From NCBI GenBank assembly GCA_034437695.1, contig DAOTTJ010000446.1:1-6002 (forward strand): 6,002 nt of DNA. The letters run 5' to 3'. The DNA is from Paraktedonobacter sp034437695. GTDB taxonomy: Bacteria > Chloroflexota > Ktedonobacteria > Ktedonobacterales > Ktedonobacteraceae. The translations under genes were made by a program, and so were the position numbers. Of this stretch, positions 1 through 5,208 are shown in pieces. Position 1 is the stretch's first letter; every line of letters begins with the position of its first letter. The notes below the pieces were generated by a model that made no database searches, had not been told where the DNA came from, and saw nothing but the letters and a program-made list of their open reading frames with translations.

Positions 1-11
1 AAAAGGACATA

Positions 12-29
12 TACCTGTTTATACAGGTA
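12..29. promoter_or_regulatory. Perfect inverted repeat upstream of the beta-propeller gene (possible operator)
   Basis: TACCTGT (12-18) and ACAGGTA (23-29) form a perfect 7-bp inverted repeat around a 4-base TTAT spacer. It ends two bases before the purine-rich ribosome binding region (31-36) and 17 bases before the GTG start. Part of it (TATACA, 20-25) could also serve as a -10 element, but any -35 would lie outside the window. It could be a repressor site or a short leader hairpin. The CTGT/ACAG half-sites recall LexA boxes, but the 4-base spacing does not fit the E. coli form. The function is inference. Confidence 0.4.
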
Positions 30-46
30 AGAAAGGTTTTTAAGGC

Positions 47-1531
47 GTGAAAAAGTTTATCTCAGGCATCTTTGTTATTCTTGCCTGTTGTTCGCTCTTT
101 ATGCTGCCTGCTTTCAGAACTGGAGCGGCAAGAGCGGCGACTGCGATTAACGCAAGTTGTACGACCTACCTCTCGGCGCAGTGGCAAATGTTCGGTTATA
201 ACGCGAGCGGGACACGCGATAACAGCGTAGAAACGACGCTGAACACAGCAAATGTCTCGACACTGGTCCAGAACTGGTCGTTTACAGCGGGGAACGCGGT
301 GCAGACCTCCCCGATCGTCGCCAGCGGGATCATCTATTTCGGCTCGAACGATAGAAAGCTCTATGCACTCGATGCGACAACGGGAGTGCAACTCTGGTCC
401 TACACCACCGGCCTGGATATCGTTGGCTCGCCAGCGGAATCCAACGGCATCGTCTATATCGGGTCAGTGGATAAAAAACTCTATGCGCTCAAAGGCACGA
501 CGGGTGCTCTGCTCTGGACCTACACGGCAGGCAGTACAATTGAGAGCGGGATTACTATCTCCAACGGGATACTCTATGTTGGCTCGGAAGACGATAAGCT
601 GTACGCCTTGAACGCAACCACCGGGGCCTTTCTCTGGTCCTACACCACCAGCCAGAGCATCCAGGTCACGCCGGCTGTGGCTAATGGCATTGTGTACATT
701 GGTTCCGACGACTACGCGCTGTACGCCTTGAACGCGACTACCGGGGCGCTGATCTGGTCCTACGCGACCGGGTCGTATATCAACGGCTCGCCATCGATAG
801 CCGGTGGGGTCGTCTACGTTGGCTCGGACGACGATAAGCTGTACGCCTTGAATGCAAGTACCGGAGCCTTTCTCTGGTCCTACACTACAGGCGCGGCGGT
901 GCAGACATCGCCGGTCATCGCACACGGCGATGTCTATATCGGCTCGGACGACAATAAGGTCTACGCGATTAAAGCCTCCACAGGGAAGCTGATCTGGTCC
1001 TATACCACCGGCCAACCAGTGATTAGCTCACCAGCCATCGCTAATGGCGTCCTTTATGCAGGCTCGTACGATACCTCTATGTATGCCCTGGATGCGCTTA
1101 CTGGCGCATTGCTCTGGTCAACCTCTCTCGGCTCCTATATTGTCAGTTCGCCGGCCATCGCCAACGGATGGCTGTATGTTGGCTCTGAGTTCAACGATAA
1201 AATGTACGGCTTTAGTCTGCCCTCACCGATGCAACTCAGCTCCACCGCTCTCTCCTTCAGTGCCTCGACAGGCGGTGCCAACCCATCGCCACAGGTTGTC
1301 ACACTGACAAATAACGGCAGCAGTACTCTGAGCTGGAGTGTGGGATGCTCAACGCAAACATGGCTGACAGTCTCGCCAACCGCAGGCAGCGATGATCCAG
1401 GGACAAACTCGCCTCTGACATTCAGCGTCAATGACACTGGACTACACGCTGGCACTTATACCGCCAGTGTCTTAATTACCCCCTCGACAGGACCCGCCAC
1501 GCGGGTCAATGTCACCTTTACTATCTCGTAA
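47..1531 (+). CDS. Secreted eight-bladed PQQ-like beta-propeller protein with C-terminal BACON/Ig-like domain
   Basis: A 494-residue exported protein. Residues 1-30 form a signal peptide: basic MKK, a hydrophobic core, and a likely cleavage after ARA at 28-30. A weak lipobox-like stretch ending at Cys14 is an alternative. Residues 46-75 (WQMFGYNASGTRDN followed by ETTLNTANV) match the lead-in typical of PQQ-like repeat proteins. Eight blades of exactly 40 residues follow, with tryptophans at 77, 117, 157, 197, 237, 277, 317 and 357 and a recurrent GxxYxGSxDxKLYALxxxTG core. Residues about 396-494 form a BACON/Ig-like beta-sandwich (LSFSA, PQVVTLTNNGSSTLSW, WLTVSPTAG, GTYTASVLITPS). No haem-binding CxxCH or other catalytic module is seen, so a binding or scaffold role outside the membrane is more likely than a quinoprotein dehydrogenase; this is inference. 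GTG at 47 is chosen because an in-frame TAA lies at 41-43 and GAAAGG at 31-36 can act as ribosome binding site. It stands alone and converges on the decarboxylase gene. Confidence 0.9.
   Translation: MKKFISGIFVILACCSLFMLPAFRTGAARAATAINASCTTYLSAQWQMFGYNASGTRDNSVETTLNTANVSTLVQNWSFTAGNAVQTSPIVASGIIYFGSNDRKLYALDATTGVQLWSYTTGLDIVGSPAESNGIVYIGSVDKKLYALKGTTGALLWTYTAGSTIESGITISNGILYVGSEDDKLYALNATTGAFLWSYTTSQSIQVTPAVANGIVYIGSDDYALYALNATTGALIWSYATGSYINGSPSIAGGVVYVGSDDDKLYALNASTGAFLWSYTTGAAVQTSPVIAHGDVYIGSDDNKVYAIKASTGKLIWSYTTGQPVISSPAIANGVLYAGSYDTSMYALDALTGALLWSTSLGSYIVSSPAIANGWLYVGSEFNDKMYGFSLPSPMQLSSTALSFSASTGGANPSPQVVTLTNNGSSTLSWSVGCSTQTWLTVSPTAGSDDPGTNSPLTFSVNDTGLHAGTYTASVLITPSTGPATRVNVTFTIS
272..1216 (+). 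repeat. Eight tandem 120-nt units encoding the propeller blades
   Basis: The blade units keep an exact 120-nt period, with no indel until the last unit, which gains one residue in its D-loop (EFNDK). Units overlapping about 600-900 are very similar at the DNA level: GTACGCCTTGAA recurs at 601, 721 and 841, and CTCTGGTCCTAC recurs around 392, 632 and 872. This suggests recent unit duplication or homogenisation. It is a coding repeat, not a CRISPR array. Confidence 0.9.
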
Positions 1532-1541
1532 AAAGAGCACA

Positions 1542-1587
1542 CGCCCCTGATGAGCCAGGTTCTCGTATCCCTGACTCGCCAGGGGCG
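1542..1587. terminator. Hairpin between convergent genes, likely bidirectional terminator
   Basis: CGCCCCTG (1542-1549) pairs perfectly with CAGGGGCG (1580-1587). The stem continues inward with GAG/CTC (1552-1554 with 1575-1577) and CAGG/CCTG (1556-1559 with 1570-1573), leaving a loop of about 10 bases. It begins 10 bases after the stop of the propeller gene. There is no good T-tract on the plus side. On the minus strand a run of five T lies a few bases beyond the stem (complement of 1530-1534), so it may serve the leftward decarboxylase transcript better. Confidence 0.6.
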
Positions 1588-1709
1588 ATTGTATGGTTAA
1601 CGCTCAAAACCTGGCGACTGCACAATACGATAAAGCTGGTACAAGGATTAGGCCAACTCTTCGAATGGAACACCACCGCTAATGAAAGAAGTAGAGATGG
1701 TTCCCTACC

Positions 1710-3125
1710 TCAAACGCGGCTTGCTTCCTGTTGCATCACGCGCCAGAGTTCCTCGACGTGGACGCGTTCGGTGAGCAACGCCCCGATTGAGACACGAACC
1801 ATCCACCGCTCATCTAACATGGCCGGTGTCAGATAGGCTTGGCCAGACTGAAGAATGCGCTTGACCCAGGCGTGGGTGTGGCGATCTAGCTCTTCACCGC
1901 TCAAACCAGGTGGCTCGTGGCGCACTGAGACCGTTTGCAGTGGCACAGGAGCCAGCACACGCCAGTCTGGCGCAGCCTGAATCTGCTCCGCAAGCCACTG
2001 TGCGTTGCTCATATCCCGGCGCAGTCGCTCTTGTAAACCCACAACTCCCTGTTCACGCAGCAAACACCAGAGTTTAAGCGAGCGGAAACGGCGGCCCAGC
2101 GGGATGCCCCAATCGCGCAGGTTTTTCACCCGATCGTCAACCGCGCTCTGCAAGAAACTGGGGTTGGTACTCATCACCCGCACCAGGTGTTCTGGATCAC
2201 GTACATAATAGAGCGAGCAGTCGAAGGCTGCGCCAAGCCATTTGTGAGGATTAAACACCAACGAATCGGCCCCCTCGATACCCTGCCACATCCAGCGACA
2301 TTCGGGCAGGATCATCGCCGATCCCGCCAGCGCGGCATCGACATGCAGCCAGAGCTGATACTCACTGGTGATCCGCGCAATGGCCTCAAGCGGATCGAGG
2401 GCGGTTGTCGCCGTGGTCCCGCAGGTAGCAACCACCGCGCAAGGGACAAGACCACGAGCAAGATCGGCTACAATGGCCTCAGCAAGCGCGGCTGAACGAA
2501 GCGCATAGTGCTCATCCGTAGGAATAGCACGAACGTTAGCACGCCCAAAGCCAGCCAGAAGAGCCGCCTTCTCAACCGAGCTATGGCTCTGCTCAGAGGT
2601 ATAGACGACCAGCGGTCGCGCTTCATCTTGCAAGCCCCCACGGGCCAGCGAGTAGTTCGTGATCCGCTCACGTGCGCAGATGAGCGCGACAAGCGTACTG
2701 GAAGAGGCAGTATCCTGAATAACGCCGCTCCAGGCTGACGAGAGATCGACCAATTGACGCATCCAATCGGTAACCACCTCCTCTAACTCGCTCAAGGCAG
2801 GACTGGCCTGCCAGGAGAGACCCAGCACGCCCAGACCAGTACTCAGGTAGTCTCCCAGCACCGAAGCCAGCTCGCTATTCGAGGGAAAGTAGCCATAGAA
2901 GTGTGGATGTTGCCAGTGCGAGAGTCCAGGTAGAATGATCTGCTCCATATCGCGAAAAATCGCGTCAAACGACTCGGGCGCTTGCGGGGCAACCATCGGC
3001 AACTGCGCTTTCACTGCGCCGGGTTCGCTCATAGACATCACTGGCCGCTCGGCAATCGTGGCCCGGTAATCGGCAATCCAATCGATCAATCGATGGCCCG
3101 CCATACGAAATTCATCAGGTGTCAT
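1710..3125 (-). CDS. Group II PLP-dependent aromatic amino acid decarboxylase family protein; possible aldehyde synthase
   Basis: A 471-residue cytosolic PLP enzyme, full length compared with animal aromatic L-amino acid decarboxylase (about 480). It aligns from the N-terminal EFRxxGHRLIDWIADY helix to the C-terminal RVSIGALLT region. Landmarks: substrate-pocket SHWQHPHFYGYFP at 69-81; His181 in SEQSHSSVEKA, which stacks on the PLP ring; Asp263 in LHVDAALAGSA, which holds the pyridine nitrogen; Lys295 in NPHKW, which forms the Schiff base; and IPLGRRFRSLKLW at 341-353. The family normally decarboxylates aromatic amino acids to amines. The loop residue 29 positions after the lysine, Tyr332 in dopa decarboxylase, is Phe324 here (NPSF). 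That change is known to favour decarboxylation with oxidative deamination to an aldehyde. The substrate cannot be told from sequence. ATG at 3125 follows a strong GGAGAAGGAG. The gene is transcribed alone, divergently from the F420-type oxidoreductase. Confidence 0.93.
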   Translation of the reverse strand: MTPDEFRMAGHRLIDWIADYRATIAERPVMSMSEPGAVKAQLPMVAPQAPESFDAIFRDMEQIILPGLSHWQHPHFYGYFPSNSELASVLGDYLSTGLGVLGLSWQASPALSELEEVVTDWMRQLVDLSSAWSGVIQDTASSSTLVALICARERITNYSLARGGLQDEARPLVVYTSEQSHSSVEKAALLAGFGRANVRAIPTDEHYALRSAALAEAIVADLARGLVPCAVVATCGTTATTALDPLEAIARITSEYQLWLHVDAALAGSAMILPECRWMWQGIEGADSLVFNPHKWLGAAFDCSLYYVRDPEHLVRVMSTNPSFLQSAVDDRVKNLRDWGIPLGRRFRSLKLWCLLREQGVVGLQERLRRDMSNAQWLAEQIQAAPDWRVLAPVPLQTVSVRHEPPGLSGEELDRHTHAWVKRILQSGQAYLTPAMLDERWMVRVSIGALLTERVHVEELWRVMQQEASRV

Positions 3126-3131
3126 CGCTTT

Positions 3132-3141
3132 CTCCTTCTCC
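3132..3141 (-). promoter_or_regulatory. Ribosome binding site of the decarboxylase gene
   Basis: On the minus strand GGAGAAGGAG ends six bases before the ATG whose first base is 3125. It is a near-ideal Shine-Dalgarno sequence and fixes the start, which also matches the usual N-terminus of the family. No convincing -35/-10 pair for this gene was found upstream. Confidence 0.8.
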
Positions 3142-3189
3142 TATCCGACAGTCTCGTTCTAAACAACACCCTCTTTTTGTAAGGGGATC

Positions 3190-3206
3190 GCAAGCCCCTG
3201 GCTTGC
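3190..3206. repeat. Inverted repeat in the divergent intergenic region
   Basis: GCAAGCC (3190-3196) and GGCTTGC (3200-3206) form a perfect 7-bp stem with a 3-base loop. An overlapping alternative pairs AGGGG (3182-3186) with CCCCT (3195-3199), so the two structures exclude each other. It lies 65-81 bases upstream of the decarboxylase start and just upstream of the oxidoreductase promoter. It could be a protein-binding site, a leader hairpin of the leftward transcript, or a dispersed palindromic repeat of this genome. Confidence 0.45.
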
Positions 3207-3229
3207 AGAGAATAAAAACCAAACCCACC

Positions 3230-3260
3230 TTGACTTTGAGCGTGCTCTAAGGTGTATGCT
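3230..3260 (+). promoter_or_regulatory. MerR-type promoter with operator dyad in a 19-bp spacer
   Basis: The -35 is TTGACT (3230-3235) and the -10 is TATGCT (3255-3260), separated by 19 bp. This is longer than the usual 17 bp and typical of promoters activated by DNA distortion by MerR-family regulators. The spacer is centred on an almost perfect dyad, CTTTGAGCGTGCTCTAAG (3234-3251), with one T/T mismatch in each arm. Transcription would start near 3267, giving a leader of about 46 bases for the oxidoreductase gene. The regulator itself is not in the window. Confidence 0.7.
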
Positions 3261-3297
3261 GACTCCAGGAAAACAAACTCACGTTTCATTTAATGCA

Positions 3298-3303
3298 GAG
3301 GAG
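3298..3303 (+). promoter_or_regulatory. Ribosome binding site deciding the oxidoreductase start
   Basis: GAGGAG at 3298-3303 lies nine bases before ATG 3313. The in-frame ATG at 3256 has no such site and sits inside the predicted -10 box, so it cannot start the protein if that promoter is used. A perfect palindrome GAGATATCTC (3303-3312) fills the space between the site and the start codon and might modulate initiation. Confidence 0.75.
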
Positions 3304-3312
3304 AGATATCTC

Positions 3313-4221
3313 ATGCGTGTTGGTTTACAAATTCCCTCGTTTACCTGGTCCGCAGATCAGGGATCGATTGGCGATACTTTCGCCCTGATCGCGCAGCGAG
3401 CAGAGCGAGCAGGCTTTTTTAGTTTGTGGGTGATGGACCATTTTTTCCAGATCTTTATGGTGGGTCCTGCTGAACAAGAGATGTTGGAAGGCTATAGCGC
3501 CCTGGCGTTCGCCGCTGGCCGCACCAACCGCATCAAGCTGGGAACGATGGTCACAGGCGTGACCTACCGCTATCCCGCTGTGCTAGTCAAGACCGTTACA
3601 ACCCTGGATGTCCTCTCACATGGACGCGCCTATTTCGGTATCGGGGCCGCCTGGAATGAAGAGGAACATATCGGCCTGGGCGTCCCATTCCCACCAACCG
3701 CCGAGCGGTTTGAGCGTCTGGAGGAGACTCTACAGATCGCGCGACAGATGTGGGCGGGCGACGACAAGCCGTATCAGGGCAAACATTATCAGCTTGCGCG
3801 TCCACTGAATGTGCCTGCCTCGGTACAGAAGCCACACCCAACGATCTTGATCGGTGGCGGCGGCGAGCGTAAGACGCTGCGTATGGTCGCGCAGTATGGC
3901 GATGCCTGCAATCTCTCTCTGCGCATGGGCAACGAAGAGGTGCAGCGCAAGCTAGGAGTGCTACGCGAACACTGCGAAACCCTGGGCCGCCCCTATAGCG
4001 AGATCGAGAAGACCGTCCTCAGAACTATCAACTTGACCCGCGACGGGCGCGACGGGAGCGATACCCCGGCCACCATACTTGCGTCCTTCCGCGAACTGGC
4101 GGCAATGGGCATCGACCACGTGATAGTCAATATGCCCAACGCCTCCGATCTGGAGCCGTTCGATCTCTTAGCCACCGAAATTATCCCCGTGGCCGACCAG
4201 ATCGAGGTGGCGGGCCGCTAG
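3313..4221 (+). CDS. LLM-class F420-dependent oxidoreductase (Rv1855c-like)
   Basis: A 302-residue flavin/F420-type TIM-barrel oxidoreductase of the bacterial luciferase-like family, cytosolic. The N-terminal MRVGLQIPSFTW is strand 1 of the barrel. Residues 29-47 (RAERAGFFSLWVMDHFFQI) carry the DHFFQ signature of the Rv1855c-like subgroup. Residues 73-118 (RIKLGTMVTGVTYRYPAVL to GIGAAWNEEEH) are the core cofactor-binding region, and PTILIGGGGERKTLRMVAQYGDACN (176-200) is the second conserved block, with a glycine-rich turn that usually contacts the cofactor phosphate. Such enzymes transfer hydride between F420H2, or sometimes FMN, and small organic substrates; the substrate is unknown here. 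The start is set at 3313 because the conserved barrel strand begins there, a ribosome binding site precedes it, and the 57-base in-frame extension overlaps the promoter. Expression is probably controlled by a MerR-family regulator. Confidence 0.9.
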   Translation: MRVGLQIPSFTWSADQGSIGDTFALIAQRAERAGFFSLWVMDHFFQIFMVGPAEQEMLEGYSALAFAAGRTNRIKLGTMVTGVTYRYPAVLVKTVTTLDVLSHGRAYFGIGAAWNEEEHIGLGVPFPPTAERFERLEETLQIARQMWAGDDKPYQGKHYQLARPLNVPASVQKPHPTILIGGGGERKTLRMVAQYGDACNLSLRMGNEEVQRKLGVLREHCETLGRPYSEIEKTVLRTINLTRDGRDGSDTPATILASFRELAAMGIDHVIVNMPNASDLEPFDLLATEIIPVADQIEVAGR

Positions 4222-4278
4222 AGGAAACCGCTCAGAGAGTAGCCGATCGAGGAAAGAGAAAGATGCACTCAAGAGGCG

Positions 4279-4911
4279 TCACATATCCTTCAGGTCAGCC
4301 GCTATCAATGTGTCCATTGACACGCTTTTGTGGAGGACTTCGTAGCGTACCACAACGTTATCGGAGTCCTCCCAACTACGGACATCGATCAGCCTGAGCG
4401 ACGCGTCCGGCCTGTCCTCGAAGACCGGGACGCCTTCACCTAAGACAAGATTACCGATCATGAGATGGATCTCATCAACCAGACTGTGCGCCAGCAGATC
4501 GTTCCATAGGGTCCGGCTGCCCGTGATCAAGATATCTTTGCCGGATTGACGTTTGAGTTCGGCAATCTGCTGGTACGCGTCTGCACGCCTGAGAATGCGC
4601 ACATCGGACCCGTTTCCCGCCAATGTATCTGAGACAACAACAGTGCTGACGGACTCGCCCGCCTGTAAAAGCTCCCTCTGTTCAGGCGTCCACTCCTCAG
4701 AGTCAGGATTCTCGGCGACCTTTGGCCAGAAACTTTGGAACAGTTCGAAGGAAACCCGGCCCACCAGAAACACGTCTGCCATCCTCATCAGTTCGGCATT
4801 ATAGCTATTAAAGACATCGCGCATCATCGGAAACATAACCGTGACATCGTTATCTCGCCCCGTGTGATACCCATCCAGCGAGATAATATTGTAGACAATA
4901 ATTTTCCGCAT
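4279..4911 (-). CDS. RibD C-terminal / dihydrofolate reductase-like family protein
   Basis: A 210-residue protein of the RibD-C fold, which binds NAD(P)H-type or similar reduced cofactors in a DHFR-like sandwich; cytosolic. MRKIIVYNIISLDGYHTG opens the fold. ADVFLVGRVSFELFQSFWP (45-63) is the usual second conserved block. KDILITGSRTLWNDLLAHSLVDEIHLMIGNLVLGEGVPVFE (125-165) is the family hallmark, with the GS turn near the nucleotide and the VDE(I/L)HL strand. The length fits stand-alone members found in many actinobacteria and Chloroflexota, whose substrate is generally unknown; it is not a riboflavin operon gene by context. An in-frame ATG at 4959 would add 16 residues, but the extension (KGLHSCSEPMKRRKA) is unlike the family and AAAAGGAG lies seven bases before 4911. 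It converges on the oxidoreductase gene with a 57-base gap in which no clear terminator is visible. Confidence 0.88.
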   Translation of the reverse strand: MRKIIVYNIISLDGYHTGRDNDVTVMFPMMRDVFNSYNAELMRMADVFLVGRVSFELFQSFWPKVAENPDSEEWTPEQRELLQAGESVSTVVVSDTLAGNGSDVRILRRADAYQQIAELKRQSGKDILITGSRTLWNDLLAHSLVDEIHLMIGNLVLGEGVPVFEDRPDASLRLIDVRSWEDSDNVVVRYEVLHKSVSMDTLIAADLKDM

Positions 4912-4918
4912 AGCCTTT

Positions 4919-4926
4919 CTCCTTTT
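4919..4926 (-). promoter_or_regulatory. Ribosome binding site deciding the RibD-C protein start
   Basis: On the minus strand AAAAGGAG ends seven bases before the ATG at 4911. It favours this start over the in-frame ATGs at 4929 and 4959, which have no comparable site and would add residues not expected in the family. Confidence 0.75.
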
Positions 4927-4930
4927 CATT

Positions 4931-4952
4931 GGCTCACTGCAAGAGTGCAGCC
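4931..4952 (-). promoter_or_regulatory. Leader hairpin upstream of the RibD-C gene
   Basis: In the minus-strand transcript GGCT and CACT, separated by one bulged G, pair with AGTG and AGCC around a 5-base CUUGC loop: eight base pairs in all. The hairpin ends four bases before the ribosome binding site. If the candidate promoter at 4965-4992 is right, it stands almost at the 5' end of the mRNA and could stabilise it or influence translation. The role is inference. Confidence 0.4.
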
Positions 4953-4964
4953 CCTTCACCCTAC

Positions 4965-4992
4965 TACTTATCTCTTCTTACGGCGACTCCAA
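4965..4992 (-). promoter_or_regulatory. Weak promoter candidate for the RibD-C gene
   Basis: On the minus strand TTGGAG (4992-4987) and TAAGTA (4970-4965) are separated by 16 bp. They are modest matches to -35 and -10 boxes. The start would be near 4958, about 47 bases before the ATG. This is the best pair seen but is not compelling. Confidence 0.3.
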
Positions 4993-5015
4993 AAATCGGT
5001 AACATGCTTAGAATT

Positions 5016-5037
5016 GACCATGAGTTGGCACATGGTC
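5016..5037. repeat. Perfect 7-bp inverted repeat, possible operator
   Basis: GACCATG (5016-5022) and CATGGTC (5031-5037) form perfect arms around eight bases. The site lies roughly 60-80 bases upstream of the presumed start of the leftward RibD-C transcript and 170 bases before the decayed regulator gene. The arm length and the roughly two-turn span are typical of dimeric regulator sites. Which gene it would serve is unknown. The rest of 4993-5208 holds a 13-bp palindrome (CTATGAGTCATAG, 5079-5091), a small repeat ATGCT/AGCAT (5142-5156), and no convincing gene. Confidence 0.4.
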
Positions 5038-5208
5038 CGGCGGCACCCAGCCTAAACTCATTCACCAGACTACCTTTGCTATGAGTCATAGTACCCTTTG
5101 ATGTGTCCGATTTGTCAATCACAGACCAAATAGTATTGCAAATGCTGAGAAAGCATGGTACTCTATATAGGATAGAAAGAAAGAACGAGAGGGAGAATAA
5201 CAAGAGTG

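Noticed and set aside
464..1015. Long minus-strand open frame (183 residues) opposite the propeller repeats
   Set aside because: It is antisense to a clear repeat protein. Its length comes from the 120-nt periodicity repeating the same stop-free pattern, and its translation resembles no family.
272..1216. Regularly spaced repeats that could suggest a CRISPR array
   Set aside because: The 120-nt units have no distinct spacers and translate to propeller blades in register.
1588..1709. Possible small gene or remnant in the convergent gap
   Set aside because: No frame gives a recognisable or ribosome-binding-site-led peptide; nothing beyond the hairpin at 1542-1587 is supported.
3256..3312. Upstream in-frame ATG extending the oxidoreductase by 19 residues
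   Set aside because: It lies in the predicted -10 box, has no ribosome binding site, and the family begins at the MRVGLQIPSF strand encoded from 3313.
4222..4278. Terminator between the convergent oxidoreductase and RibD-C genes
   Set aside because: No stem with adequate pairing or T-tract was found in the 57-base gap.
4912..4959. 16-residue N-terminal extension of the RibD-C protein
   Set aside because: A strong ribosome binding site at 4919-4926 sits inside the extension, and the extension overlaps a leader hairpin and has no family match.
5090..5162. Distant AGTACC/GGTACT pair flanking about 60 bases, as possible mobile element ends
   Set aside because: Six-base arms at this distance are expected by chance; there is no target duplication and no coding content between them.
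4964..5203. Minus-strand 79-residue open frame
   Set aside because: No ribosome binding site, no family resemblance, and it overlaps the inverted repeats and the presumed promoter region.
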